Program-made: the position numbers and the translations under genes
From: Campanula takesimana
Taxonomy: Eukaryota; Streptophyta; Magnoliopsida; Asterales; Campanulaceae
DNA: 64,000 bases
Direction of reading: 5' to 3'
Assembly: GCA_026119855.1 (NCBI GenBank)
Contig: JAOWBW010000112.1
Span: 1,860,001 to 1,924,000 of the forward strand
The notes under the pieces: model-generated
Seen by the model: the letters and a program-made list of their open reading frames with translations, nothing else
Told to the model about the DNA's origin: nothing
Databases searched by the model: none
Shown: in pieces, positions 1 to 12,100 of the stretch
How positions within the stretch are numbered: position 1 is the first letter of the stretch
Layout of the letters: every line of letters starts with the position of its first letter

Positions 1-2
1 GC

Positions 3-89
3 GGTGGTGCAGTCCGGCTCGTGGATTTAGATGGTGACCAGCTGCCAAAGGAGGTCAACCTCGACAAGCTCAAGAGGTTCTACGCTTAA
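3..89 (+). pseudogene. C-terminal end of a Ty3/gypsy pol polyprotein (partial)
   Basis: The frame opening at base 3 reads GGAVRLVDLDGDQLPKEVN and ends LKRFYA before a TAA stop. That wording (a 'rLvDlDG...N.d.LKrFYa' tail) is typical of the extreme C-terminus of integrase in plant Ty3/gypsy polyproteins. The 5' part lies outside the window, so only about 28 codons are visible. A 20-base A run and the non-coding 3' region of the element follow directly. Assignment to a Tat/Athila-like lineage is an inference from the following GAAAACCCGC-type repeats. Confidence 0.6.
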
Positions 90-135
90 TAAACAAAGAC
101 CATTAAAAAAAAAAAAAAAAAAAAAAAAATTCGCT

Positions 136-234
136 CGCTAGGTTGAAAACCCGCAAGGGCGGCCTAGGCAAAATTAGAGCACGTGCAAAAAAGAAGCCCG
201 CTAGATTGAAAACCCGCAGGGCGGTCTAGGCAAA
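136..234 (+). repeat. Two-copy repeat with GAAAACCCGC core
   Basis: Two copies (about 136-173 and 199-234) share CGCTAG(G/A)TTGAAAACCCGC followed by AGGGCGG and CTAGGCAAAA. I recognise this as a signature of the region between pol and the 3' LTR in several plant Ty3/gypsy elements. It supports reading 90-1732 as the 3' part of the element whose pol end is at 3-89. Confidence 0.6.
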
Positions 235-1090
235 AAACAGGGTGCACAACAAAAAAAAAAAAAAAAAAAAAAAAAAATGGTCTCTGTTTATTTGAACTAC
301 GAAGACTGAGCCTCCCAACTGAGGAACGTAGGCAACCTTCGGGTGCGGTCTAAAACATATCAAAAATACCCAATTCACTTCAAATAACAAATGCAATTTT
401 TATTCATTCAATGAATTATTCAAACCATTACAACGGATTTATTGAGCCAACAAAGACATTAAATATTAAATCCTAAAACAAAGTGGTCTAATTGCAATCT
501 CTTGGGGTACAAAGAAAAATCTAATCTTTCTTAGGTTTGGGACCCATTGCTTCTTGTTGTACTTTAGTCCTTCTTGGCGTGGGGACGGAACATTCTTGGG
601 ACCGCCAAGACGGGAGAAAACGCTAGGACGGGACAGAGCTCATCAACGGCTTTCCTTTACCCTTATCAAGCGGAACCTTAGCGGGGACAAACCATGGGAC
701 GCTTCCACAATGAGGAATTTCCCTTACTTTCTTCTTCTTGGGAAAATGACGGGGTCTATAGTCCCGCTGAACCACCGGTCTCACGGGGTCAACAACATCG
801 TCATTGGCCTTCCCAAACGATCAAAAACGCTCGGACGTTTCTCCACCATCAAGACGGACCCTACAGTTGAACGGCATTCACCATTGGAACGGACTTCTCA
901 CCTCGGGGACGGAAACCTTAACTTCAAAGGAGAAAGTCATTGGGGCCTTATAACAAGAATTTTGTGGTTTAGGAGGAGAAAGTGTTTGCAAAAGAATGCT
1001 GTGTGGCCATTCTGGTCGAAAAATGGTTCAAATTATAGCTGTTGAACATTCTGATCAGAAAGAAAGGGGCTGTAATTCAGCAGGCCAGAA

Positions 1091-1160
1091 GCGCGCGCCT
1101 CCGACCAGGGCTTCACAACGCGCGCGCCTCACACAAGCAAGGCCCGACGCGCGCGCCTTG
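1091..1160. repeat. Cluster of GCGCGCGCC words
   Basis: Three copies of GCGCGCGCCT begin at about 1091, 1120 and 1149 in otherwise mixed-composition DNA, with 18-19 bp between them. The words are partly self-complementary. This is one of several element-specific GC-rich word clusters in the window; see the findings. Confidence 0.7.
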
Positions 1161-1504
1161 ACAGCAGTTCAGACAGAAACAACCCTTGTCAGTTCAGAAC
1201 AGAACCCAAGCACTTCAACACACCCAAACTTGCAGCAAAATCAAATCCAGCAACAAAAAGGAGTTCAAGCATCGACAACAAGCAACCTTTGGCACACATT
1301 TGTTTGTAAAGAGTCGACAATCTGAATATCGAGTCGCTAATAGAACATAAATGAGTAGTAAGATAATTAAATAGATAGGATTGTAAATACATGTTAAAAT
1401 GTTATTACAGCAAATAAAAGTGTTTCCAATCCCTCATCCTCTCAGCCTCAACAGCTCGGGCACATCATCACCAGCACTGTGCTCACCCCCTGCTACGCTC
1501 TCGG

Positions 1505-1556
1505 TCTCCTCATCGTCATCATCATCCTCATCATCTCATCATCATCATCATCCTCA
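1505..1556 (+). repeat. TCA/CAT trinucleotide microsatellite
   Basis: An imperfect run of TCATCATCATC repeats. It produces the poly-Ser/poly-His look of the overlapping open frame at 1399, which is therefore not taken as a gene. Confidence 0.8.
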
Positions 1557-1732
1557 CTCAATATGTCTCAATCACAACATCAGGACGGGTCCTCTTGACA
1601 GCTCTCTTGATGAACTGGCGCCCTGCCCGGCCTGGCTACCCTCTCGGCTCAGACTCCTCCTATGGCTCAGACTCCTGCTCAGCGACTGCCTCGCCGAAGA
1701 GACAGCCTCATCAATGTCCAGCGCAGCATCCC

Positions 1733-1832
1733 NNNNNNNNNNNNNNNNNNNNNNNNNNNNNNNNNNNNNNNNNNNNNNNNNNNNNNNNNNNNNNNNNNNN
1801 NNNNNNNNNNNNNNNNNNNNNNNNNNNNNNNN
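1733..1832. other. Assembly gap (100 N)
   Basis: Exactly 100 N bases, the conventional placeholder for a gap of unknown size. Sequence identity across the gap cannot be assumed. Confidence 0.99.
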
Positions 1833-2374
1833 ATTCTGATAATTGGAATCCGATTGTGCCCTAGAGGAAGTAGAGGGTAGGGCGGAGCTGGGTTTGACGT
1901 TGCAGATGAGGAGGCGGGGGCGGCAGTGGATGAGCGGCGGAGATGTTGGGTGGAGATGTGGGCTTCGCAGAGGATGAAGGTGATGACGGAGATGACGTTG
2001 CGGAGATGGATGTAATGATTTGGGGGTACATGGATAGGGCGCAAAAGTAGTGAGGCCAACAAACTAGAGGAAGGAGACAGTGGATTTGAGGTCTGTAAGT
2101 GTGATTGGGAGAAGGACGAGATGGCAGGGTGGGGTTGTGGGGGCCTGCCGGAAAGATGAAGGAAAGGAAGAATTTGAGAAGGAGTGGGTGGCCGGTGGAG
2201 TAGAACGGCAGGAGGAACGGAGGATGAGAGGTGAATTAGATTAATTTATGTTTGTTTTTATATTGGGTATAAGAATTTTCTATTTAGCCCCTCCATTAAG
2301 GTTTATAGTTATGGGGGTAATTTGAAAATTATGAAAGTAATATTTGTTAGAAAACTAACGCTCATGAAATTTAT
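1833..2374. other. Intergenic stretch with an unassigned minus-strand frame
   Basis: A minus-strand open frame runs from about 2062 into the gap. Its start contains a hydrophobic segment (MLASLLLRPIHVPP) followed by Ser/Ala/Pro-rich sequence. It could be the 5' end of a gene cut by the gap or a chance frame in GC-rich DNA; no family is recognised. The remainder to 2374 is AT-rich with no visible signal. Confidence 0.25.
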
Positions 2375-2641
2375 TACTCCCTCCGTCATAAAATACTTGT
2401 AGTTCTGACATTTTACACACATATTAAAAAAAACAACCAATACACATTAAATAGACTAAATTGCCCTTTGAATAATTCAACTACCTAGGCAATAAATGAT
2501 CTTACAGTGACAACTACCTATCATAAATAAGGACAGTTTTGATAAATTGTGCCAAAGTTGTATGGAAAATTGTGAAACTGCAAGTATTTTGGGACAAAAA
2601 ATCCATCTTAGAACTGCATGTATTTTGGGACGGAGGGAGTA
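2375..2641. mobile_element. Stowaway-like MITE
   Basis: The element is flanked by TA on both sides. The left end reads CTCCCTCCGTCATAAAATAC and the right end TATTTTGGGACGGAGGGAG, inverted copies of each other. The interior is AT-rich and non-coding. TA duplication and this terminal inverted repeat (TIR) are diagnostic of Tc1/mariner-derived Stowaway MITEs. Confidence 0.85.
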
Positions 2642-3101
2642 ACTTTTTAAACGATTTTGGTTATTTTGGTTATAGTATGCAAGTTAGACTGGTTGTTTCG
2701 TTAGTACGCATGTAAATATGTAAAAAGTTGTTAGTACACGGGTCATTTTGTTAGTTTACTCAACAATAAATATCGCCAACACATATTATGAGCAAGATTT
2801 TGTGAGTTTAGTTTGTGCCCTTGCTCTTTTGACAATGACAACTACCCCCATTTCTGTTTAGCTCACCCTGAAATTGGCCAAACACTACTATTCTACTAAT
2901 CTGTACATAGATGGGAGGGAAACAACAAATTAAGAATTTCTTAATCCCCCATCTCGAAACCCTCCAATCAATTTCATTCACCAACATCATAATCTCCATA
3001 AATTTCACCTAAATTCATTATCACGAAGTGGCACACACTACAAGAATTTCACATTCTGGCATATCCATATACAATTAATACACTTACAGAAGCAAGAAGG
3101 G
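2642..3101. other. Upstream flank of the LCBK2-type gene
   Basis: No open frame of interest. It should hold the promoter and 5' UTR of the kinase gene that starts at 3102, but no clear TATA box or transcription start can be fixed. At 2789-2826 a GAGCAAGATTTTGTGAG stretch resembles one end of the small MITE nested at 3296-3459, so it may be a fragment of the same family. Confidence 0.4.
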
Positions 3102-6100
3102 ATGATATATAGCGGAATTGCTGTAATTGCAATGAAGAAACCCTCATTTATTCGAGCTCAACAACAATCCATGGTTTCTCCCGATATCTCCACCGTCGCC
3201 GCTTCTTCTCGCCGTGACATCGTTTTTGTCGTCAATCCTCGAGGTGCGTTTATCTCTATACTCACTCCTTCCCAACCAAATTAGGATTTTTGGATGAATA
3301 ATACTAGGGGGACAAAAAAGTCACAAAATTTTGCTAACAAAATTTAAATGTCATGATTTTATTGGTGTTTTTAATTAGAGTGTGGCAGGTCCATTATTGA
3401 TGTCACCTCATTTTGTGAGCAAGATTTTGTGAGCTTATTTTGTGACCCTAGCATTGCTCTTTTTGGATTGGGTACGGCGATTAAGGAACACGTGTTACGG
3501 GAGTAGTTGTTGTGAGTATGAAAAGTGAAGTAAGAGATAGAAAGTGGGGTAGAGAATAACGTGGGAAAAGTTGTTGTGAGTGTGAACGTGGGTTCCATTA
3601 AATAAAACACTTCCATTTTTTGGTTGTCCTAATTCGAATGGGACATCCAAAATGGAAATTTGTCGTCATTCGAGTGGGACGGAGGGAGTATCGATATTTG
3701 TGTTGTTTGAGCTGAAATGCTGAATTGCATGTTGATTGAATAGCTATTTGTTTTTGTTTTTTTTTCAGGTGCTAATGGAAGGACAGGGAAAGAATGGAAG
3801 AAGCTTCTACCATATCTTAGGACTCGCCTTGGAAATGATTGTAACGTGAGTGAGCTTCTCTATGTTCTTACTCTATTTCAATTTTTTCTGAGTTTACCTG
3901 AATTCAATTTCCTGATTTCTGATCTGATCCTTCTTGTTAAATAGCGGTCTTTAAAGTTAACAGAATTGATAGGCAGATATGGTGAAATTTTATGTTACTA
4001 CAAGCATGTATGATGTGTAGTCTCAAGATTGGTAATCAGGTGATGTTATCAAGTAGGAACTAGGAACAATGTTTCTTAGCTTATTGATTTAAACCTATAC
4101 AACGGCTATTTAATGAGAGTATTAGGGAAATTCACATACCCAAAAAATGAAAAGATTCCCTCCACTTTCTCCCTCCTTCCCACTCACAACATCTATCCAC
4201 TCACTATTCACTACCCCACCTTCTCTCTCATTCCCACTCACAACACCTACTTTTCCAACATCTTTCCTTAATTCCCGTTCCCAAAAGCAAATGGGTACTT
4301 TGTTTTGGGGCGGAGGGAGTATGTAAGGGTGTAATGGGCCTAATCTTTGGTACACTTGAAAAGTGAAGTTTATTGAGTTTCCCTTGTGAGAGCCCGTGCT
4401 CGAAGACAAACCGCGAAATGACCGTCCCGCGAGGGCGGTTCGGGTTGGTGCCTCGTGCTAATGCGCTTTCGGTTCCCTCATAATGGTTTCCTCTCGATGG
4501 AATCAAAACAGTCAAGAGTCGCCACCTCATTTTATTTTAGGAAAAACGAAGATAAAACCTTTTATTTAGAGAAAGTGGGTTCGGGGGCTAATTTACGAGA
4601 AAGAGAAGGGTTAGGCACTCTCCTCGCCCGTGATGGTCTCTAGTATGCATGCCACTTAGATTCATTTTATGCCTTTTTATACCTTGCTTTTATGCCCTAA
4701 CAAAAATGGTGATTAATATGTGAGGAGGTTTTCCTATTCTAGGATTGTTTGCTTTAATTCACGAATGAGAGTCGGTTTGGGTGGACTCCCACTCGGTTTT
4801 GAAAATGGTTTAGCATTTACATCCAGTAAAAGAAACACACAAAGGGGTGGGGGATTAATATTTACAATGGTGAACAAAAAGGGAAACAAAACCCATATCA
4901 AATGAATGTCCAAAAGTCCGTCCCCAAATGTTTTAGGGACTGCTGTCCATTTCTTCTCTGTGTACCTGTTTTTATACTTGCACAATCTGGAAAGTAAAAG
5001 TCAAGAAAAGTCCTTAACACATCAAGTATCAACCATGATTTTTCCTCTGATTTTAGGAGCATGTTATGGTGTTCAAGTGAGGCATGCAAGATAATACTTT
5101 CAACAGCCAGATCTGACAGACACTCATACATCCATAAAAGATCCACTTTTTGCATCATGAAAACGGGGGAATCATGGAAACACTAAACATGAAAGTTATT
5201 CCTAACATGTCAAAGTTTAGATCTGGAAAGTTTCAAAGCCATCAAGCAAGTCTAAGTTACACAAAACACCTCTGACATTTTCATGTCAGAGATGAACATG
5301 CACAGATCTGTAGATCAAGAGTCTAAACAATAAATAGAAAGAACAGTCTTTGCTCAAGGGAAAAATACTATTAGCATGCTCATCTTCCTTTGTTTGTCTA
5401 GAACAAATCTCTTTTGTAGTCTAAGACCAAAAATCACGTTTGCTATGCATAAACAAAGCAACAAGACTGAAAGGTACAGAATGACAGATCTGCTGGAAAT
5501 CTACAAAAGGGATGAAAACACCCATGAAAACTCACTCAAATGAGATGATATGAACATGAAACTTTGGGTAAACATAGATCTATATATTAACAACACAAAA
5601 CAACAACCATTTGAGTATTTAATCATGGTATATCATCATTTAGAAAGAAGAACAACAAGAATGCCAACATTGTATCTTGGGACATCAAATGGAGGTCTAG
5701 CCTAACAAAGTGGCTAGACCTCTTAACAAGTTACATGATCAACTACATCTTACATTTAGAGAGATTACAAGATGAAGAGATTACCTAGGTTGTGCTTCAA
5801 GTGAAGACTTTTTTGGTTTTTTTTCTTAAGGTGTTTGCCTTTGTGATTGAATGAGTGTTTGAGTGAGTGTTTTGGTTTGTGTTTAGTGAGTGTTTTGTGG
5901 TGGTGTTATGGTGGTGTGGTGGTGGTTTAGTGACTGAGATTTGGAAGTGTTTTTGGTTGCTAGAGGGAGCAAAAGATAGTGGAGGGCTGAATATGTGTTG
6001 CTAATATTAAGTGTGTATATGATGTGTGTAAGAATGGATGAGGGGGGTGGTAATATGGAGGAGGGAGGTTGTAAATGACCTTAGGTCACCCTTGCTAGGC

Positions 6101-9100
6101 TTAGGGGTCAATCCCCGTCCATTTGCAGCTGGAGAAATGATCACAAATGAGACTTTTTTGGCCAAGTTGTTGATGGAGCAGAAAATCTGATCTGATTCAG
6201 GAAAGGAGGCGTGCGGCGGTGGAGGAGCCGTACGGCTGTCTTTCTGCCGTGATCCATTTTTTGAGCCGTACGGCTCCTGCTTTGACATTTGGGGGAATCA
6301 AATTTTGCCACGTGTCGCGCTCTGATTGGTCATCTCCTACCCACTTGGACCAGCCACTTGAGGCCATTTGCTGGCTGATTATTGGCCACAAAAATATCTT
6401 TTGCCTTTCTCAACGTGCATGATCACTAAGATGCTTCCGGTGCTGGTTCCGCATCAGTCCAAAATTTGTTCGAATGCGCGCATAACGGTGTCCCGGTTGT
6501 CCGCGGTCCCAACATGAAAGTTGCTTGAAATATTCTCGTGGTCACGTACGTATATCTGCAATATGTTAATGAGCAAATAATGGCAATTATGTAATTTTAA
6601 TGCACATAATGGACGGTAACGAGCAGTTCTAAGGGTGCGGGTCCCATTTCGGGTCCCGCAGCTCAAAAATTGAAGTACATGCCTGTTTACTCTTTTTTTC
6701 GCTCTGATTATGAATTTGAAGTCCGTTAATCCATTCGATGCACCGATAAGGCTCACGGCACTCCCGCATAGCCAAATCGAGGGCACTAGGTCAATTTTAA
6801 GGTTTAGACCGATTAAAAGGGGTTTGATAAGGGGTGCGAGATCGGGGTGTCTACAGAGCCCCTCGACGAATCTCCTTGTCAAGTAAAGGGGATTCGACGA
6901 TCACTAAGAGACAGACGATCTCGTCTAGGGTGTAACGGCTGGGTCCAAGGTAGGACTTCCTACGTATCTCTTTCGAGAATCAAGCCTCCGTAGTTCTAAC
7001 TCAAACAAACAATCAAACTAGCACAAACAATGGTCGGTCCCGGATTCCCGTTTTACCTACGTATCTCTTTCGAGAATCAGACCAATCGTAGTTCAGGTTT
7101 ATTAAAAAACTAGAAATTGCAGGGGATAACATTGAGATGTGTCGTCTCTTTGCTGGGGAGGAGATTGACATGAGAATGATGGGGAGGAGATTGAAATGAG
7201 AATGACTGGGCTCTCTCCAGCGTCCTACGTATCCCTTTTGGGGGAATCAAGTCAAAACGTAGTTCGGGGAGGTATAACTCAACATCAGGAGAAGACCACG
7301 ATCAACAATACTCAAGGATTGACGCAAGGTACAATCAGAGAAGGGGTATACATCTTGAAATCCAGGAGATGACCTAATTTAACATCAAGATGAGTCGCAT
7401 TTCTGACTCTGGGGATTGGTGCTAACCAACATTTTGCGAGAATGGGCGACTGAGTTCACCGTGGTAAACTGCCTACGTATCCCTCCATGGAAATCAAGTC
7501 GAGTCGTAGTTCTGAAAAGAACCGACTCAACATCAAGAAAAGGAGGGGGGGGGTACGACTCAACATCAGGAGGCTACCAGGGGAAATAACAACGACTCAT
7601 CGAAGGTCGGACGCTTCGCGTCAATCAAAGGGACCAATTCAGTCAAAGGTCGAGCGCTTCGCGCTATTCAAAGGGAGGTACGACTCAACATCAATAGAAG
7701 AACAATAACAGATGACAATTTAAAAACATTCAACAAAGGATACGCTGCATTCTGAGCTATGTCTAGATTCCTCGGCTTTTGCGTTGTTGTGTGATGAGAT
7801 TTTTGTGTTTCATCTCGCAGTGAACCATCGCTTTGCGAGATTCATTGGCATTGTTTCAGCTTTGGCCGAAGTCTTTCGCGTATCAGGAGAGATGACAAGA
7901 TCGACTTTGTATGTTGTGACCTGCAAGTTAGCTTTGCATGTAGTGGTAGATATGATTCGCACATGTAAATTTTGAGCGATTTTTGTTTGAGCACAAGTTT
8001 TTCTTTCATTTTGAAATCGAGACGCTAATCTTTTGGTTTAACGCACTTATTAAATGACACCGACTCATGATTAATGACCGACAATGAATCAAGCCTGGAT
8101 TAGAGGGGGCTGCAAATGGATCAAACCAAGGATGGGCTTTCCACCTAGGAAAACGGGAAAAAGATAAGATTCTGGCAGGAACAGGGTTGGAGCCGTACGG
8201 CTAGAGAGAGGGCGTACGACTTTTTTTGTAGCCGTACGGCTCCTCTGATCAGATTCCTGGAGATTTTTCTTGGAATTTGTGCCTTACCCCCAAGCATGGG
8301 AGGGGTTGCATTTCGAGGGGGAGAGCCTGGAACCCTATCTTTGGAGTCCTATAAAAGGGGAGGGGAGCTTCATTGTTTTTCATCCCAAACATCTTCTTTC
8401 TTTCTTTGCAATCCCGACCTTATTTCCCTTCTCAAATGGCTCATCTCGGCCCAACCATGTTTAGCATCGAGGAATACCGTGAGGGACTCAACCGTTGGGT
8501 GAATTCCTACTCAGAGAGTGCACGAGCGGCGTTGGAAGAGACTTATCACTTCAAGCTCCTTTTCGTCTTAAGGAGGCTTCCCATTCAGTGGGAGATGATC
8601 CGAGGTGCGTCTGTTTTCTGGTCAACATGTACCCACTTGTTTAACTTCACTCAAGATGAACTGTGCCATACTTTTGAGGAATTTTGTGCTATCACGGGAA
8701 ACCCAACTCGTGGTAGGGCTATGGTGCCCACTTCCCGCAAGACACCTGCCCAGTGGCTCACTGAAATTTTCGACTTTGATCTTGGGTTTTCAAGGAGGCT
8801 TCTTCATAGGACCCACTTCGACATTACTTGCTTTCCCGGACTCTATGGTGAGGCTGCCCCTCATAACTCGGAGTACTCTGATCGTAGGGACTTTGCCTTG
8901 GTTATGTGCCTCTTTGCGGAACTGTTCTTCGTTTCCTATGACGGCTTCATCGATTCAAGAATGGTGGACATTGTCGATTCCTGCAAGGGTGGTGCCGGCA
9001 ATGTAATGACTATCCTTCTGGCAGAAACCTTGCACGGGTTGGATGGTTATTATCCCAGAGGTGATGCTTTCACGTCAGGTAGCCCCATTCTGCTGCAGAT

Positions 9101-12100
9101 ATGGCTCCAAGAGCATCTCAAAATCATTCGCCCGGTGTCAGACCCAAACTATACTCCTTCCATGCTTCCAAGGCGAGGCTTGTATAGGCAAAACTGCACT
9201 ACTGTCAAAGAGTGGGTTGGACATTTCTGGCGGATCAGGTCGGCAGACATCCTGTGGGTGCCTCCGCATTGGAGCTTGAGCAGGTACATTATCACCAGTG
9301 CGGGCCATTCATTCGTTTGGCTAGCTGGGTTCGATTCACCACTTTCTATTTAGGCCAACGGATTTCTCGTCAATTTGGACAAGTCCAAGAGATTCCTTTT
9401 TCTGATCTCCCTATTACGGCCAACCTGCCCGTGGACACCAACATTTGCGAATTGCTGAAGGAGCTTTGGTACAGGAACGGTGCATATACCGGTAGAGGCA
9501 GACGCCGGGGTGAAGGGGACACATTCTATGAACCCTCTTTGGTGTATCTCGAATGGCTGGGTCCTCAGACTGTCGAAGAGAATGCTACCATCGCAGTTTC
9601 GGTCTCGGAGCTCTTAGGTCCAGAAATTCTGTCTGGAGATTACCATTCTCAGATAATGGGTCCGACTGTTTTCCAAAAAGTCAAAGATTGATTTTTTCTT
9701 TTCTTTTTCCAGCCAGACAGGAGGTGACACGTGGCACTTTATGGACTGGTCTTAACTTGCTTAGCACACATTTCTTCCGGCTCCGTCTTTCTCTTCCGCA
9801 ACTGCTCTGTTGTGCGCGCTCCGGTGTCCCGATTGTCCGCGGGCCCAACACGAAAGTTGCTCGGAATATTTTTTGTGGTCACGCCGGTGTATCTGTAATT
9901 TATTAACGAGCAAGGGATAGCATAATATAATATTAGATGCATTGATATGGCGCTCGGTAGTCCCGAACCAGGGTTGCACGATTCGTAGTTCGTCCGATTC
10001 GAATTCGCGATACGAATTCGCGATTCGCTCAACCCACGGAATCCGATACGTAGAGTATTACAATTATTACGATTCGCGAGAGTATTACAATTATTTGATT
10101 TTTGGAATGATTGGTTTGTGGGAATAGTCTTTGGCAAACATGTATTTGTAGTGAGGACTGAGGGTTAGCAGCTACTTGATATGACGACGTGGCTTTTCAG
10201 ATTTCTAGAGTTGTTTGAAGTTATCCTTGGAAACCTATCACTAGTTAATGTACAATATTTATTTATTGCAACAAAGACTTTTCAAATTTAGAGGACCTTA
10301 ATTGTGAATTCAAAGAGATTTTACAAGGTATCGGAACACGAATCGATACGCGATTCGATACCGGCGAATCGATACGCGATTCGATGCCATGGGGAGCGAA
10401 TCCTGCAACCATGTCCCGAACATCCAAATCTGGGGGTTTAGGTCAATTATCGGGTTTAGACCAATTAAAAAGGGTTTTAATAGGTGCGAGATCGGGGTGT
10501 CTACACCAGTGTTTTGTGAAAGCAAAGGGAAATCCCGGTGGATTTCCGACATTGTGTTTGCGCAGAAGTGAAATGACGGAAGGACGAGAGTAGGGGGAAG
10601 CCCCTAGACTCGGGAAAAGTATGCATACTCACACATTGAAATCAAAGACTCAAGACTTAAACTTACGTTATCTTTCAAATGCCTTTAAATCAATAATTAT
10701 GGACAAATCATTTGGACTTAAATTAGACCGTGACAAATTGACTGAGAACATTGTTGGGCAAGTGTTATGATTTGCGCCGCCGTTTGACCTCATTTGGTGA
10801 GAGGCCTTCGTCGTTGTCTCCTTTTCTTGATATTGATCACACCACTGGAGGCTGCACGATTTTTTGGTTCTTGGGCTCCCTCAGTGTAAGGGGTTGGTAG
10901 AGCACGTTGGTCTCCAACAAAAGTTACCAGTTGTCGTCGTTGATGGTACTCTGCCTAAGGTCGAAAGATCGAGATCTTCTTTAGTGCAGATTGGCCTCGT
11001 ATGCGCGGTGCTCCTTGAACTGATGATGTCACATGAGATCGTCTGACCCTCGGTCCATGTCTCGCCTTTGTGAAACGAGTGATGAAGTCTTCAGTATGAA
11101 TTGCCAACTGTCGCCGTTGAGGGCACACATAAGCTTGAAGTGTCGGGATACCTTTTTAAAAAACAATTGAATTTAAACAAGATGAATGTAATACGTACAA
11201 GGATAACATAAATAATGTTTCTTCTTCTCCTTAACAAATTTACAAAATGCGAAAATTTACAATACATCATACATTAAAGGAAAATCGCCGACACTTGCAG
11301 TTGCGTGATATCTTCACCCTTTTCCATTTGATTGGCCTTTCTGATCATGCCTTTGGTTGCACCCTGAAATCTTCGTTCGACGGGTGACTTCGTCGATTGC
11401 CTTTGTGAACTTCGTTGATTGCCTTCGGCCCTAGTTCCCATCTCAATTAAGAGTGCCTACAGATTTTTCACAGTAGGTGTGCACTGATGTTTATAGTCCT
11501 TGTCCAACATTTTTGGTTTGTATGTTTAGTACATTTATCCCCTTTATCACGCTTGACTGCTTTCATATTGATTCCTTGTGCTAAGTATTGATTTCTCGAC
11601 ATTTTGGAACAGATATGTGAAACCTTAACTTCAGGGCCATCTCATGCAGTTGACATAACGAGGGAGGTAGGCATCTTGAGCCTATTGCATTTTAAACAGT
11701 TGTTTCGAGATATGTGGAAATCCTAACTTGAAGTGACAGGCTATACGCGAGGGTGCAGATGCTGTAGTTGCAGTAGGGGGAGACGGAACGCTTCACGAGG
11801 TGATTTTTTTTTTTCGCTCCTTATTTTGAGTGTAACCTTTTTGAATCATTGTTTTGGGGATTACTCTATTCGCGTATTCCCAATGCAGGCATTAGTCGTT
11901 CACGATATAGAATTCACTTCGTAGCGATCCTGTCTTTTACGGGCACACAGAAATTTTTATTTTTGCAACAAAGAATCGGTTAAAACTATGTGTGATTGGC
12001 TTTATGAAATATACAGTCAAAAAGTTGTGTCAAATGCATGAGTAGGTTGAAAATATATATTGAAGGTTTCCTTTGTAAAAGAAGTACTCCCTCTGTCCGA

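Larger units (their letters stand above)
90..1732 (+). mobile_element. Non-coding 3' region and probable LTR sequence of a Ty3/gypsy element
   Basis: No convincing gene is present. Visible structure: A runs at 104-129 and 250-277, two copies of a GAAAACCCGC-containing repeat, a stretch reading GAGGAACGTAGGCAACCTTC (318-337) that recurs in diverged form near 48020, a GC-rich word cluster at 1091-1160 and a TCA/CAT microsatellite near 1510-1555. The two long open frames here (554-1045, 996-1325) lack recognisable domains and look like chance frames in repeat DNA. Exact LTR borders could not be set. Confidence 0.45.
4385..10505 (+). mobile_element. Internally deleted Ogre/Tat-like Ty3/gypsy element in LCBK2 intron 2
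   Basis: A 2.47-kb 5' LTR (TGTGAGAGCC...GGTGTCTACA, 4385-6855) is followed by a long leader, one ORF, and a truncated second LTR ending with the same GTGCGAGATCGGGGTGTCTACA-type terminus at 10505. No gag, protease, RT or integrase is seen between them, so the coding region has been deleted. Membership of the Ogre/Tat group is inferred from the long LTR, the GAGTCGCCACC stretch, the extra ORF before gag and the reiterated CTACGTATC..CGTAGTTC units in the leader. No TSD was found at these borders. Confidence 0.7.

Noticed and set aside
1399..1839. Frame with poly-Ser and poly-His runs, partly across N bases
   Set aside because: The runs come from a TCA/CAT microsatellite, and the frame continues only because N codons were read through.
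4455..5158. Small frames in the 5' LTR of the Ogre-like element
   Set aside because: Short, on both strands, no motifs, and inside an LTR that is non-coding in this group.
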